NCBI RefSeq assembly: GCF_026385475.1
Contig: NZ_JANIDW010000002.1
Location: 310,001-374,000, forward strand
Direction of reading: 5' to 3'
DNA from: Bombella saccharophila
GTDB lineage: Bacteria; Pseudomonadota; Alphaproteobacteria; Acetobacterales; Acetobacteraceae
Length of the DNA stretch: 64,000 nt
Positions 55,436-63,695 of this stretch are shown here, in pieces. The translations under genes were made by a program, and so were the position numbers. Positions within the stretch are counted from its first letter, which is position 1. Every line of letters starts with the position of its first letter. Under the pieces are notes generated by a model. It worked only from the letters and a program-made list of their open reading frames with translations, searched no databases and had not been told where the DNA came from.

Positions 55436-56092
55436 TTATAATGTGAGGGGCGAACGCGCTCCTGTTACGCTATTATCATGCCGCCAAATATGTATGCTCG
55501 CCGCCCCGAAGCTTCGTTGTGCAAGCAGCGGGGGCGGTGGTGCGGTGAGGCTGGGTAAAAGATGGGCATGGAAGGGCTGGAAAGGCTCTTCTGGCTCTTT
55601 GCCATCCGGGGTGAGGGGCACACTTTCCGTCTCTGCGATAATGAGGGCCCCATCAGCTACCCATCCAGCACGCCATAAAGCCCGCAATCCCTTTTGCACC
55701 AAGCCTTTATGATAAGGCGGGTCGAGGAAAATGAGCGTATGAGGCTGCGGGGCCTTAGGCGGGCGTGTTACATCACAATGGCGCAGCCTTGCGCGTTGTG
55801 TCATGCCGCAGGCTTGGAGGTTATGTTGTAAGGCTGCAATGCCGGGGCGGCTACCTTCCATAAAGGTAGCAAATTGTGCCCCGCGGGAGAGAGCTTCCAA
55901 CCCCAGCGCACCAGTACCGGCAAAACTATCCAACACAATGGCTTGCTCTAAAGCATCGCGACCAAACCACGGGGCGTGCATGAGCATATCAAATAAGGTC
56001 TGCCGCGCGCGCTGGGCTGTCGGGCGGGTCGTAAGGCCGGGCGGTGCTTGTAGGCGGCGATTACGGGCTGTACCAGCGATGATTCTCATCAC
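55436..56092 (-). CDS. rsmD: 16S rRNA (guanine(966)-N(2))-methyltransferase
   Basis: 218 residues. Starts with the family signature RIIAGTARNRRLQAPPG, then SAM motif VLDSFAGTGALGLEALSRGA and the N-methyltransferase DPPY at 124-127 (LIFLDPPY). Methylates G966 in the small-subunit rRNA. Lies one base after the pseudouridine synthase stop, so the two rRNA-modification genes form one unit. Confidence 0.95.
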   Translation of the reverse strand: MMRIIAGTARNRRLQAPPGLTTRPTAQRARQTLFDMLMHAPWFGRDALEQAIVLDSFAGTGALGLEALSRGAQFATFMEGSRPGIAALQHNLQACGMTQRARLRHCDVTRPPKAPQPHTLIFLDPPYHKGLVQKGLRALWRAGWVADGALIIAETESVPLTPDGKEPEEPFQPFHAHLLPSLTAPPPPLLAQRSFGAASIHIWRHDNSVTGARSPLTL

Positions 56093-56093
56093 C

Positions 56094-56906
56094 TTAGGAC
56101 CGTGCCTTCTTTGGCTTTAAGGAGGGGATTTGGTCTATCAGCGTTTTATGAGCTACTTCTTCAAGCTCATGCGGCTTGAGATTGCCAAGAGCAAACGGGC
56201 CATAAGAGAGGCGGATGAGCCGGCTGACATGGAGGTTCATCCCCATCATCACCTTACGAATCTCACGGTTCTTCCCCTCGCGGAGGCTTACGGTCAGCCA
56301 GGAATTATCCCCTTTGGTAGAATCCAGCGTAGCGTCAATAGGGCCATAATGCACACCCTCTATTACACAGCCTTTAGCAAGGGCTTGGAGTTTCTTTTCA
56401 TCCACAAGGCCAAAGACGCGTACCCGATAACGGCGTATCCATTGGCGGGAGGGGAGTTCTAACTCACGGGCGAGGCTACCATCATTGGTGAGGAGCAATA
56501 ACCCTTCGGAGTTCAGGTCCAACCGCCCCACGCTGACAACACGCGGCATAGCTTTGGGGAGGGAGGCAAAAACAGTGCGGCGGTCCTCAGGGTCATGATG
56601 CGTGGTCACTAACCCCGCTGGCTTGTGGTAACGCCATAGGCGCGTCCGTTGAGGCGGGTCTATCGGTTTGCCATCAACACAAACATGGTCATGGGGAAGG
56701 ATGAAGGTAGCCGGATGGGTCACGGGCTTACCATCAAGGGTAATGCGTCCTTCCTCAATCATACGCTCAATATCACGGCGGCTCGCTACACCACGGCGGG
56801 CTAGGGCCTTAGCAATACGCTCGCCACGTTGCGTTGAGGGGGGAGAGGAGAGGTCGTCAGTCATATTATGCGACATACCGCGCTGAGCCTTTTCTTGGCA
56901 ATCCAT
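56094..56906 (-). CDS. 23S rRNA pseudouridine synthase, RluB type
   Basis: 270 residues. An S4 RNA-binding domain (about 29-75: ERIAKALARRGVASRRDIER) precedes the catalytic domain with D130 in GRLDLNSEGLLLLTNDG and the REGKNREIRKVM motif. The pattern fits RluB (U2605), though RluE/RluF relatives exist. In-frame ATGs at residues 11 and 15 are alternative starts. The C-terminus ends in a basic tail. It is read away from tadA. Confidence 0.92.
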   Translation of the reverse strand: MDCQEKAQRGMSHNMTDDLSSPPSTQRGERIAKALARRGVASRRDIERMIEEGRITLDGKPVTHPATFILPHDHVCVDGKPIDPPQRTRLWRYHKPAGLVTTHHDPEDRRTVFASLPKAMPRVVSVGRLDLNSEGLLLLTNDGSLARELELPSRQWIRRYRVRVFGLVDEKKLQALAKGCVIEGVHYGPIDATLDSTKGDNSWLTVSLREGKNREIRKVMMGMNLHVSRLIRLSYGPFALGNLKPHELEEVAHKTLIDQIPSLKPKKARS

Positions 56907-56966
56907 TTACAGCAGGATAAAGCAGCTTTACAGCCATTATTATCCTCATTCTCCGTATGATAAGCG

Positions 56967-57452
56967 ATGAGCCAAGCCAAGATGCCCCCTGTGCAGGTTA
57001 TGACCATAAGCCAAGCGATGTACCATGCCCTTACTTTAGCGGAGGAGGCGGCTCGTGCGGGGGAGGTGCCCGTAGGGGCGGTGGTGCTGGATGAACAAGG
57101 CCAGATGCTCGCGGCGGCGCGCAATCGTGTGGAAGAAGATTGTGATGCCAGTGCCCATGCCGAGCTATTAGCTATGAGAGAGGCCGCGCAATATTGTGGT
57201 TCCTCTCGTCTGGCGGATTGTACCGTGATTGTGACGTTAGAGCCTTGCCCGATGTGCGCTGCGGCGATGAGCCATTTTCGTATTCGGCGGCTCGTATATG
57301 GTGCGTATGACCCTAAGGGAGGGGCAGTGGATCACGGGGCACGGCACTTTCAACAGCCCGGCTGTTTGCACCGGCCAGCAGAGATTATTAGCGGGCTGCA
57401 AGAGCGTAAGGCAGCGGCCCAATTAAGAGCCTTCTTCCAAGCTTTACGATAA
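56967..57452 (+). CDS. tadA: tRNA-specific adenosine deaminase
   Basis: Deaminates A34 to inosine in tRNA-Arg(ACG). The 161-residue protein has zinc-site HAE (64-66) and PCPMC (93-97), with E66 the proton shuttle, and the VPVGAVVLDEQG strand. In-frame ATGs at residues 6 and 12 are alternative starts. It is divergent from the pseudouridine synthase gene and converges on azlD. Confidence 0.93.
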   Translation: MSQAKMPPVQVMTISQAMYHALTLAEEAARAGEVPVGAVVLDEQGQMLAAARNRVEEDCDASAHAELLAMREAAQYCGSSRLADCTVIVTLEPCPMCAAAMSHFRIRRLVYGAYDPKGGAVDHGARHFQQPGCLHRPAEIISGLQERKAAAQLRAFFQALR

Positions 57453-57460
57453 TTGTGTGC

Positions 57461-57763
57461 TTACCCCAGTAAAGCGCGGCAAATTCCCGTAACGATAATG
57501 CCGCAAAGCATAGTGGGCAGGAGGGAAAAACGCGTTGCGGCTAACATGGTGGCAACAAGGCCCAGTAATTCTGCTGGACGACCAGCGGCAAAACTAGGAG
57601 CCAGAACAGCGACCAACACACAACCGGGGATGAGGTCCATAATCGCCGTAGCGCGTGGGGAGAGGGACCGCCCAGCAAGGAGAAAATAGCCCGAAATACG
57701 CGTGAGATAGGTCACAAAAGCCATAGCGAGAATGGCGATGAAAGCGGAGAGATGGATGGTCAT
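57461..57763 (-). CDS. azlD: AzlD-type branched-chain amino acid exporter subunit
   Basis: 100 residues with about four hydrophobic segments; TYLTRISGYFLLAG near the start and LIPGCVLVAVLAPSFAAG are typical of AzlD. It is the small partner of AzlC, with which it exports branched-chain or related amino acids. Four-base overlap with azlC. Confidence 0.88.
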   Translation of the reverse strand: MTIHLSAFIAILAMAFVTYLTRISGYFLLAGRSLSPRATAIMDLIPGCVLVAVLAPSFAAGRPAELLGLVATMLAATRFSLLPTMLCGIIVTGICRALLG

Positions 57764-58491
57764 GCCTCTTCTTGCTCCTTACCTACGACTAGGAAGGTCA
57801 TGCCAATGCCCGCTAATGTGCCAAGGGGAACATACCATGCACCGGGTATGAGACGATAAGCCAGTACAGCAACAACGAGGCTCATAGCCCAAGGCATAGC
57901 ATTGCGTGCACCCCGCCACATGCCCTTAAGGAGCATAATAAAAACAGCGGGGAAGGCCATATCTATACCATAGCGTGTTAGGTCCCCTAGCAGATTACCC
58001 GTACGTGCGCCGATAAAGGTAAAAATCACCCAACAGAGGTAAAGGCAGACTGTAATACCAATATAAAATCCAGGGCTGAATCGCTTATTAGTACGGCTTT
58101 GAAGGTCTGTGAGTGTTAGAGCCCAAACCTCATCACAGAGGAAGAAAAGAAGGATGCAGACTTTCCAACGAGGGAGATGCCGCAGATAGGGCGTTAAGGC
58201 CGCTCCCATGAGGATATGACGGCTATTGATGAGGAATGTCACACTCGCCAGGAGCATAATCGCTGGGGGGATAGACCATAACCCCACCGCTGCAAACTCA
58301 GAGCCTCCCGCAAAATTAAGCCCCGTCAATAAAGGGACTTCTAAGGCGGAGAATCCCTGTTGGACAGCCTGGCTCCCAAGGAGGAGGCCAAAGGGAATAA
58401 AAGCGATGAGGAGCGGTAGGGAGGCCTTCACACCGCGGATAAATTCCGTGCGGAATGACCCTAGCTCAGGAGGAGAAGATGAGGTCTGCAT
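57760..58491 (-). CDS. azlC: AzlC-family amino acid exporter subunit
   Basis: About 243 residues from the ATG at complement 58489-58491; a TTG twelve codons earlier is the other option, and neither has a clear ribosome binding site. The segment FIRGVKASLPLLIAFIPFGLLLG, the GLNFAGGSEFAAVGLW loop and about six membrane helices are the AzlC pattern. Together with the overlapping AzlD forms an amino acid exporter. Confidence 0.9.
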   Translation of the reverse strand: MQTSSSPPELGSFRTEFIRGVKASLPLLIAFIPFGLLLGSQAVQQGFSALEVPLLTGLNFAGGSEFAAVGLWSIPPAIMLLASVTFLINSRHILMGAALTPYLRHLPRWKVCILLFFLCDEVWALTLTDLQSRTNKRFSPGFYIGITVCLYLCWVIFTFIGARTGNLLGDLTRYGIDMAFPAVFIMLLKGMWRGARNAMPWAMSLVVAVLAYRLIPGAWYVPLGTLAGIGMTFLVVGKEQEEA

Positions 58492-58577
58492 AAAGGGGAG
58501 TGTAAAAGTCTGTCGTTTAATCAGCAAGAGGTGAACTATAGAGAGGCCTGCCTTACATATCTTTTAGATACTACTTT

Positions 58578-58607
58578 CTTGCAGAATAGGTCACTCCATC
58601 CCTATTT
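58578..58607 (+). promoter_or_regulatory. Candidate heat-shock (RpoH-type) promoter of the HtrA gene
   Basis: CTTG (58578-58581) and CCTATTT (58601-58607) match the alphaproteobacterial heat-shock form CTTG-N17/18-CYTATNT, but with 19 bases between them. It lies about 60 bases upstream of the protease start. Confidence 0.35.
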
Positions 58608-58665
58608 TAATGAACAACTTGTGTTGATGTACTGTTTCATTGATGAGTGTTAGGACGACCCTTTC

Positions 58666-60201
58666 ATGATGATGCCTTCTCGTTTTTCTTTGGCTTGTCT
58701 GGTTGCATTGCCGGTAATGGGGCTGGCAGGTGCGTCTTTACCTGCTATGGCGCAGACGGCTCCTATCCGCCCGCAGATGTCTGGTGGGCAGGGCATTCCA
58801 GATTTCGTGCAAATCGTAAAGCAAGTAAAGCCAGCAGTGGTCTCCATCACGGCGCGTATTCGTGAAGGGATGGATGATGACGATAATAGTGAGATGAATG
58901 GAGGAGGAAATGGTCCGCAAGGATTTTCCTTCCCTTTCCCGTTTCCGTTTCAGATGATGCCAGGGATGCCTGCTAATCGCACGGTAGAGGCACGTGGTTC
59001 AGGGTTTATCATCTCTGCTGATGGGTACATCGTTACAAATAACCATGTGATTAACGGGGCTACGAAGGTCACGGTTAAATTAGATGATGGCACTGCGTTG
59101 CCTGCTAAAGTCATCGGTCATGATGCTAAGACAGATATCGCTTTGTTACGCGTTAAAGCAGATCATCTCCCTTATGTAGAGCTTGGTAACTCTGATGATG
59201 TACAGCCAGGGCAATGGGTTGTTGCTGTTGGCAACCCTTATGGCCTTGGGGGTACAGTAACAGCGGGCATTATCTCTGCCCTAGGCCGTGACCTCCATTC
59301 TGGTGCGTATAATGATTTTATTCAGGTTGATGCGCCTATCAATCGTGGTAATTCCGGCGGCCCGCTCATTACGTTAGATGGGAAGGTGATTGGCGTAAAC
59401 TCCATGATTATGTCGCCAAATGGGGGCGGCTCGATCGGTATTGGCTTTGCGATTCCTTCTGCTACGGTGCGTGCTGTGGTGGATCAGCTACGGGCAACGG
59501 GCCATGTTGTGCGGGGCTTTATTGGGGTAGAGACGCAAGACATCACACCCACAATGGCCCGTGCCCTTGGGTTAAATGGTGACCATCCGGGGGCTCCGGC
59601 TCATGGGGCATTGGTGGCGAATCTCATCAAAGGTGGCCCAGCGGATAAGGCTGGGTTAAAGAGCGGCGATGTCGTCCTCGCTTTGAATGGTCATGATGTC
59701 CATAGCGCGCATGACCTCGCTGTGAAGGTGGTCTCTTTAACGCCGGGTTCACAGGGAACATTCAGCATTTTGCGTGATGGTAAGCCACAGAGCGTGACGA
59801 TCACCATCGGTAATCAAACACGCAACGGGCAAGAGGGGAGTGATGGTAGCACGAATGCTGAGGCCCCATCTGGCAAGCTTGGCCTCGCTTTGGGGGTTCT
59901 AACACCGCGTATCCGGCAGGAGTTGGGGTTGGATGATAGTGTGCAAGGCTGTGTTGTAGCCGATGTTACACAAGGCAGCCCCGCGGACCATGCCGGGATT
60001 CGCCCCGGTGATATTATCGTGGCTGTGGGTAATCAGCTCACCGCTAATCCTCATGCTGTAGTGGCCTTGGTGCAAAAGGCCCTTAAACAACACCAGCCTC
60101 CTTTGCTGCGTATCCTCCGGGACGGACAACAACTCTTTGTCGCTGTTTCCCCTGATGGAGCAGCTGATGGTGATGATGATAGTGATGGCGATACCCCCTA
60201 A
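58666..60201 (+). CDS. Periplasmic serine protease DegP/HtrA (Do family)
   Basis: 511 residues with a signal peptide (cut after AMAQ, about residue 30). The protease domain has the triad H127 (NNHV), D157 (TDIAL) and S230 (GNSGGP). Two PDZ domains follow (about 290-375 and 405-495), the full DegP/DegQ arrangement. A Phe/Pro-rich segment (about 86-100) corresponds to the LA loop. It degrades or refolds damaged envelope proteins. The Asp-rich C-terminal end is unusual. Three consecutive ATGs make the exact start uncertain by two codons. Confidence 0.95.
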   Translation: MMMPSRFSLACLVALPVMGLAGASLPAMAQTAPIRPQMSGGQGIPDFVQIVKQVKPAVVSITARIREGMDDDDNSEMNGGGNGPQGFSFPFPFPFQMMPGMPANRTVEARGSGFIISADGYIVTNNHVINGATKVTVKLDDGTALPAKVIGHDAKTDIALLRVKADHLPYVELGNSDDVQPGQWVVAVGNPYGLGGTVTAGIISALGRDLHSGAYNDFIQVDAPINRGNSGGPLITLDGKVIGVNSMIMSPNGGGSIGIGFAIPSATVRAVVDQLRATGHVVRGFIGVETQDITPTMARALGLNGDHPGAPAHGALVANLIKGGPADKAGLKSGDVVLALNGHDVHSAHDLAVKVVSLTPGSQGTFSILRDGKPQSVTITIGNQTRNGQEGSDGSTNAEAPSGKLGLALGVLTPRIRQELGLDDSVQGCVVADVTQGSPADHAGIRPGDIIVAVGNQLTANPHAVVALVQKALKQHQPPLLRILRDGQQLFVAVSPDGAADGDDDSDGDTP

Positions 60202-60241
60202 GGGGGGTAGGCTATGTGCCAGCCTCAGCTTACGAGGCTGG
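60192..60241. terminator. Possible bidirectional end between the HtrA and threonine aldolase genes
   Basis: An ACCCCC/GGGGGT stem spans the HtrA stop (about 60193-60208), and CCAGCCTC/GAGGCTGG (60219-60226 and 60234-60241) spans the aldolase stop. Neither has a T run, so intrinsic termination is uncertain. Confidence 0.35.
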
Positions 60242-61289
60242 TTAGCAAAGCATCAACATCCTCAGGGCGTGTGTAGAAGCTTGTGACAAAACGGACGAGC
60301 TTGCCCGGCACGCCCTGCGGCGTAGGATAGGTATAAAACTGATAGCCCTCCTCGCGGAGGGAGTCGAGTTGAGGCTCCGGCAGCACAACGAATATTTCGT
60401 TACTTTCTGTTGCAAAAGGGAGATGCGCCGCAGGGTGTTTATGCAAGCCATGGAGCAGCCTTTGGCACATAATATTGGCGTGGCGACAATTCTCTAACCA
60501 GACGTCATTATCGATCAAAGCGAGTAATTGTGCTGCGAGGAAGCGTTGCTTCGACCAAGAATGACCGCTGCGTTTAATACGATGAGCCATACTAGCGACC
60601 ATCGGGCGCGTCCGTTCATTGAGGAAGAAGATAATCGCCTCAGCAGCCATCGCGCCAGCTTTTGTGCCACCAAAACTTAAAACATCAATCCCTGCTTGCC
60701 ATGTGGTCTCAGCAGGTGTGCAATCAAGAAAAGCAATCGCATTGCCCAAGCGAGAGCCATCCATATGGACTGTTAACCCATATTCATGCGCGATGCTGGC
60801 GAGTTGAGTAATGGTCTTGCAAGGATAAGTCGTGCCCCACTCTGTCGCTTGGGTGAGGGAGAGTGCCGCAAAAGGCGGAGCAAGGACGCCCTTTTCGCGA
60901 TTATGTTGTAGAACGGGGGGCAGGGCTTGGGGGTCCATCCGGCCCTCTGGGGAGGGAATCCCAATAAGCTTTGCCCCTTGTGTGAAGAACTCCGGCGCGC
61001 CGCCTTCCTCTGTGTTGATATGCGCACTTTGGTCGCATAATACAGCCCCATAAGGTGGCACCATGGCTGAGAGCGCGAGGGAGTTTGTAGCGGTCCCCGT
61101 GGCAACGGGAAAAACTGCAACTTCCGCCCCAAAAACCTCACCAAAACGTTGGTTTAAGGTAAGAGAGAGCGTATCATGGCCATAGGAGGGAACATTGCCC
61201 ACATTAGCATCAGCGATGGCCTGCATGACAGCGGGGCAGGCGGGGGTTACATTATCGCTGGCAAAGTTTTTGCGTATATCATCACGCAC
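60225..61289 (-). CDS. Low-specificity L-threonine aldolase family enzyme
   Basis: 354 residues, PLP-dependent fold type I. Begins FASDNVTPACPAVMQAI; VFPVATGTATNSLAL contacts PLP phosphate, VHMDGSRLGNA holds the PLP-binding Asp, and the Schiff-base Lys is in SFGGTKAGAM near 210. Cleaves threonine or allo-threonine to glycine and acetaldehyde, and links to folD's one-carbon role on the other side. Converges on the HtrA gene. Confidence 0.92.
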   Translation of the reverse strand: MRDDIRKNFASDNVTPACPAVMQAIADANVGNVPSYGHDTLSLTLNQRFGEVFGAEVAVFPVATGTATNSLALSAMVPPYGAVLCDQSAHINTEEGGAPEFFTQGAKLIGIPSPEGRMDPQALPPVLQHNREKGVLAPPFAALSLTQATEWGTTYPCKTITQLASIAHEYGLTVHMDGSRLGNAIAFLDCTPAETTWQAGIDVLSFGGTKAGAMAAEAIIFFLNERTRPMVASMAHRIKRSGHSWSKQRFLAAQLLALIDNDVWLENCRHANIMCQRLLHGLHKHPAAHLPFATESNEIFVVLPEPQLDSLREEGYQFYTYPTPQGVPGKLVRFVTSFYTRPEDVDALLTSLVS

Positions 61290-61399
61290 GGGGGTATTCC
61301 TTCATCCTTATATGAGAGGGGGCCTCTTTAAGTTTCTGTCTCTAGCGGAAAGAACGGGGCTTGTCATGTCTTGTCCAATAAGCATAGAGAGGCGGGATT

Positions 61400-62338
61400 A
61401 TGGGTTTGGCGGAGATTATGAGCATGACAGCACCAACATCTACCGAGCAGTCAGGCAGAACAGCTAAGTTAATTGATGGCAAGGCGATGGCCGCGCAGAT
61501 GACAACGGAGATTCGTCAGCAGGTGGAACAGCTTGTCGAGCAAGGGCACGAGCTTCCCGGCCTTGCTGTTGTCCTTGTGGGTAATGACCCCGCCTCGGAA
61601 GTTTATGTGAAGAATAAGGCCATCCAAACCCATCGCGCGGGGATGAAATCCTTCATGCAGATGATGCCCGAAAGCACCTCGCAGGAGGAGCTTTTGGCTT
61701 TAATCAAGGAGCTGAATGAGAATCCTAAGGTAGATGGGATTCTTGTCCAGTTGCCTCTACCGCCCCAAATTGATGCCGCTACGGTCACCAATGCCATTCA
61801 TCCTGATAAAGATGTAGATGGACTAGGTGAGGTGAATACTGGGCGGCTGGCCTTGGGGATGAATAACGGCATTGTTCCCTGCACACCGCTGGGCTGTCTC
61901 AAATTGCTTCAGTCTGTTCATAAAGATATGACGGGCTTACATGCCGTTATTATCGGGGCGTCTAATTTGGTGGGACGGCCCATGGCGCAGCTTCTCCTTA
62001 GAGAGAATTGTACCGTTACGGTAGCGCATATTCACACACGCGAGATTGAGAAAATCGCGCGCGAGGCAGATATTCTCGTTGTAGCAACGGGGAAAGCTGG
62101 GCTGGTGAAGGGCAGTTGGATTAAACCGGGGGCAACGGTGATTGATGTCGGCATTACCCGCATCCAAACTCCGGAGGGCAAAAGCCGCCTCGTAGGGGAT
62201 GTTGTGTTTGAGGATGCGTGTCAGGTAGCAGGTCATATCACCCCCGTGCCGGGTGGTGTAGGGCCGATGACGATTGCGTGTCTTTTGCATAATACCTTCC
62301 TAACAGCGAGTCGTCATAAGGTGAATCCTGCGGATTAA
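61400..62338 (+). CDS. folD: Bifunctional methylenetetrahydrofolate dehydrogenase/cyclohydrolase
   Basis: Interconverts 5,10-methylene-THF and 10-formyl-THF with NADP. Catalytic Lys is in EVYVKNKAIQTHRAGM, with VDGILVQLPLPP, the DVDGLGEVNTGRL loop and cofactor motif IIGASNLVGRPMAQLLL. At 312 residues it is slightly longer than the usual 285-300 because of the N-terminus; in-frame ATGs at 61418 and 61424 (GGAG upstream) may be the true start. Confidence 0.95.
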   Translation: MGLAEIMSMTAPTSTEQSGRTAKLIDGKAMAAQMTTEIRQQVEQLVEQGHELPGLAVVLVGNDPASEVYVKNKAIQTHRAGMKSFMQMMPESTSQEELLALIKELNENPKVDGILVQLPLPPQIDAATVTNAIHPDKDVDGLGEVNTGRLALGMNNGIVPCTPLGCLKLLQSVHKDMTGLHAVIIGASNLVGRPMAQLLLRENCTVTVAHIHTREIEKIAREADILVVATGKAGLVKGSWIKPGATVIDVGITRIQTPEGKSRLVGDVVFEDACQVAGHITPVPGGVGPMTIACLLHNTFLTASRHKVNPAD

Positions 62339-62382
62339 CCCCGTATTTTCACCTGCTTTTGTGACGTAATAACGTATGAGAG

Positions 62383-62404
62383 AGAACAATCTCTTGATTG
62401 TTCT
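62383..62404. repeat. Perfect 9-bp inverted repeat upstream of emrA
   Basis: AGAACAATC (62383-62391) and GATTGTTCT (62396-62404) with a four-base spacer. There is no T run on either side, so it is either a folD mRNA end structure or a binding site for a dimeric regulator. Confidence 0.55.
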
Positions 62405-62434
62405 ATAAGGATGGTATATCGCCTTCCTAGTTAG

Positions 62435-62452
62435 AATGACCGACTGGTCATT
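62435..62452. promoter_or_regulatory. TetR-type operator palindrome upstream of emrAB
   Basis: An 18-base site with 7-base arms AATGACC and GGTCATT around GACT. The core GACC-N4-GGTC is the usual form of many TetR-family operators that control efflux pumps. It lies 93 bases before the emrA start. No regulator gene is adjacent in the window. The rest of 62339-62544 has no gene. Confidence 0.55.
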
Positions 62453-62544
62453 TTCTTTTTAGCATATTCGTACAATCTGGCACGGCTTTGGTGAGGGAGC
62501 CCATCTAGGCCGCCATGCCAGTTTCATTGATATTTGAGGGCATT

Positions 62545-63687
62545 ATGGCGCAGTCCGATACACAGTCTGACACTCACTCTGCGGTACAACAGGATGCAGG
62601 CGAGCAGCAGACGAAGGCGGAGCAGGGGAAAACAGCTCCTAAGCCGTTTAAGGATCGCGGAGCGCGGAAGATTCTTTTTGGCCTTATTTTAGGCATGGCC
62701 GTATTAGGCACCGGGCTTTACCTGTTTTTTAACCGCAATCATGTGGAAACGGACGATGCTTATGTAACAGGGCGTAAAATCTCCATTGCAGCTCATGTGA
62801 GCGGGTATGTGGAGCATCTTTATGTGGATGATAACCAGTTTGTTCATAAAGGGGATTTGTTAGCGCAGATTGATGGGCGGGATTATATCGCCCAGCTTCA
62901 TCAAGCCGAGGCGGCCGTAGCACAGGCGCAAGCGGATATGATGTCCTATAATCTGGCTTATGCTGTTGCACAGAAGAACTTCCCCGGTCAGTTAATGGCC
63001 GCACAAGGGGCGTTGGATGATGCAAAAGCGCGGCTCTTTCGGGCGCAAACAGATTATACCCGCCAACATCGGGTTGAGCGTGCGGCAACAACCCAACAAG
63101 ATATCGACTATGCCCGCGCAGCGTTGGATGAGGCCAAAGCAGCCGTCATCCAAGCGCAAGGTCAATTAACACAGGCCGAGCCGGTGGATGCCAATATCGG
63201 CAATGCTTATGCGCATTACAGCCAAGCCGAAGCCTCTCTTAAAGCAGCCCAAGCCCAATTAGAGCTTGCACGGCAGAATGTTGCTTGGATGGATATTCGC
63301 GCCCCGCGTGATGGTTGGGTCTCTCAACGTACCGTGGAGCAAGGTAATTTTGTGCAGATTGGCCAAGAGATGTTCTCCATCGTGGCAAAAGATGTGTGGA
63401 TTGTCGCTAATTATAAAGAGACGCAACTTGCTGATATGCGACCGGGACAGAAGGCCGAGATCGAGGTTGATGCCTATCCGCAACTGCGTCTTAAAGGGCA
63501 TGTGGATAGTATCCAAAAAGGCTCTGGGGAATCCTTTAGTGCCTTCCCACCGGAGAATGCGACCGGCAATTTTGTAAAGACGGTGCAGCGTATTCCCGTT
63601 AAGATTCTTATTGATGATGGGTTGGATGATAAGCTGCCCCTCTCCTTGGGGATGTCGGTTGAGCCAACTGTGTATGTGGGTGAGTGA
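62545..63687 (+). CDS. emrA: EmrA-type periplasmic adaptor (HlyD family)
   Basis: About 380 residues from the ATG at 62545 (GAGG six bases upstream); an ATG ten codons earlier is less likely. A cytoplasmic N-terminal tail (about 1-40, Gln/Lys-rich) precedes one membrane helix (about 43-62), then the lipoyl half-motif ETDDAYVTGR, a long coiled coil (about 115-235, rich in Ala and Gln) and the second half DIRAPRDGWVSQR. It links the MFS pump EmrB to an outer-membrane channel. emrB begins 8 bases on. Confidence 0.93.
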   Translation: MAQSDTQSDTHSAVQQDAGEQQTKAEQGKTAPKPFKDRGARKILFGLILGMAVLGTGLYLFFNRNHVETDDAYVTGRKISIAAHVSGYVEHLYVDDNQFVHKGDLLAQIDGRDYIAQLHQAEAAVAQAQADMMSYNLAYAVAQKNFPGQLMAAQGALDDAKARLFRAQTDYTRQHRVERAATTQQDIDYARAALDEAKAAVIQAQGQLTQAEPVDANIGNAYAHYSQAEASLKAAQAQLELARQNVAWMDIRAPRDGWVSQRTVEQGNFVQIGQEMFSIVAKDVWIVANYKETQLADMRPGQKAEIEVDAYPQLRLKGHVDSIQKGSGESFSAFPPENATGNFVKTVQRIPVKILIDDGLDDKLPLSLGMSVEPTVYVGE

Positions 63688-63695
63688 GGCCCTCC

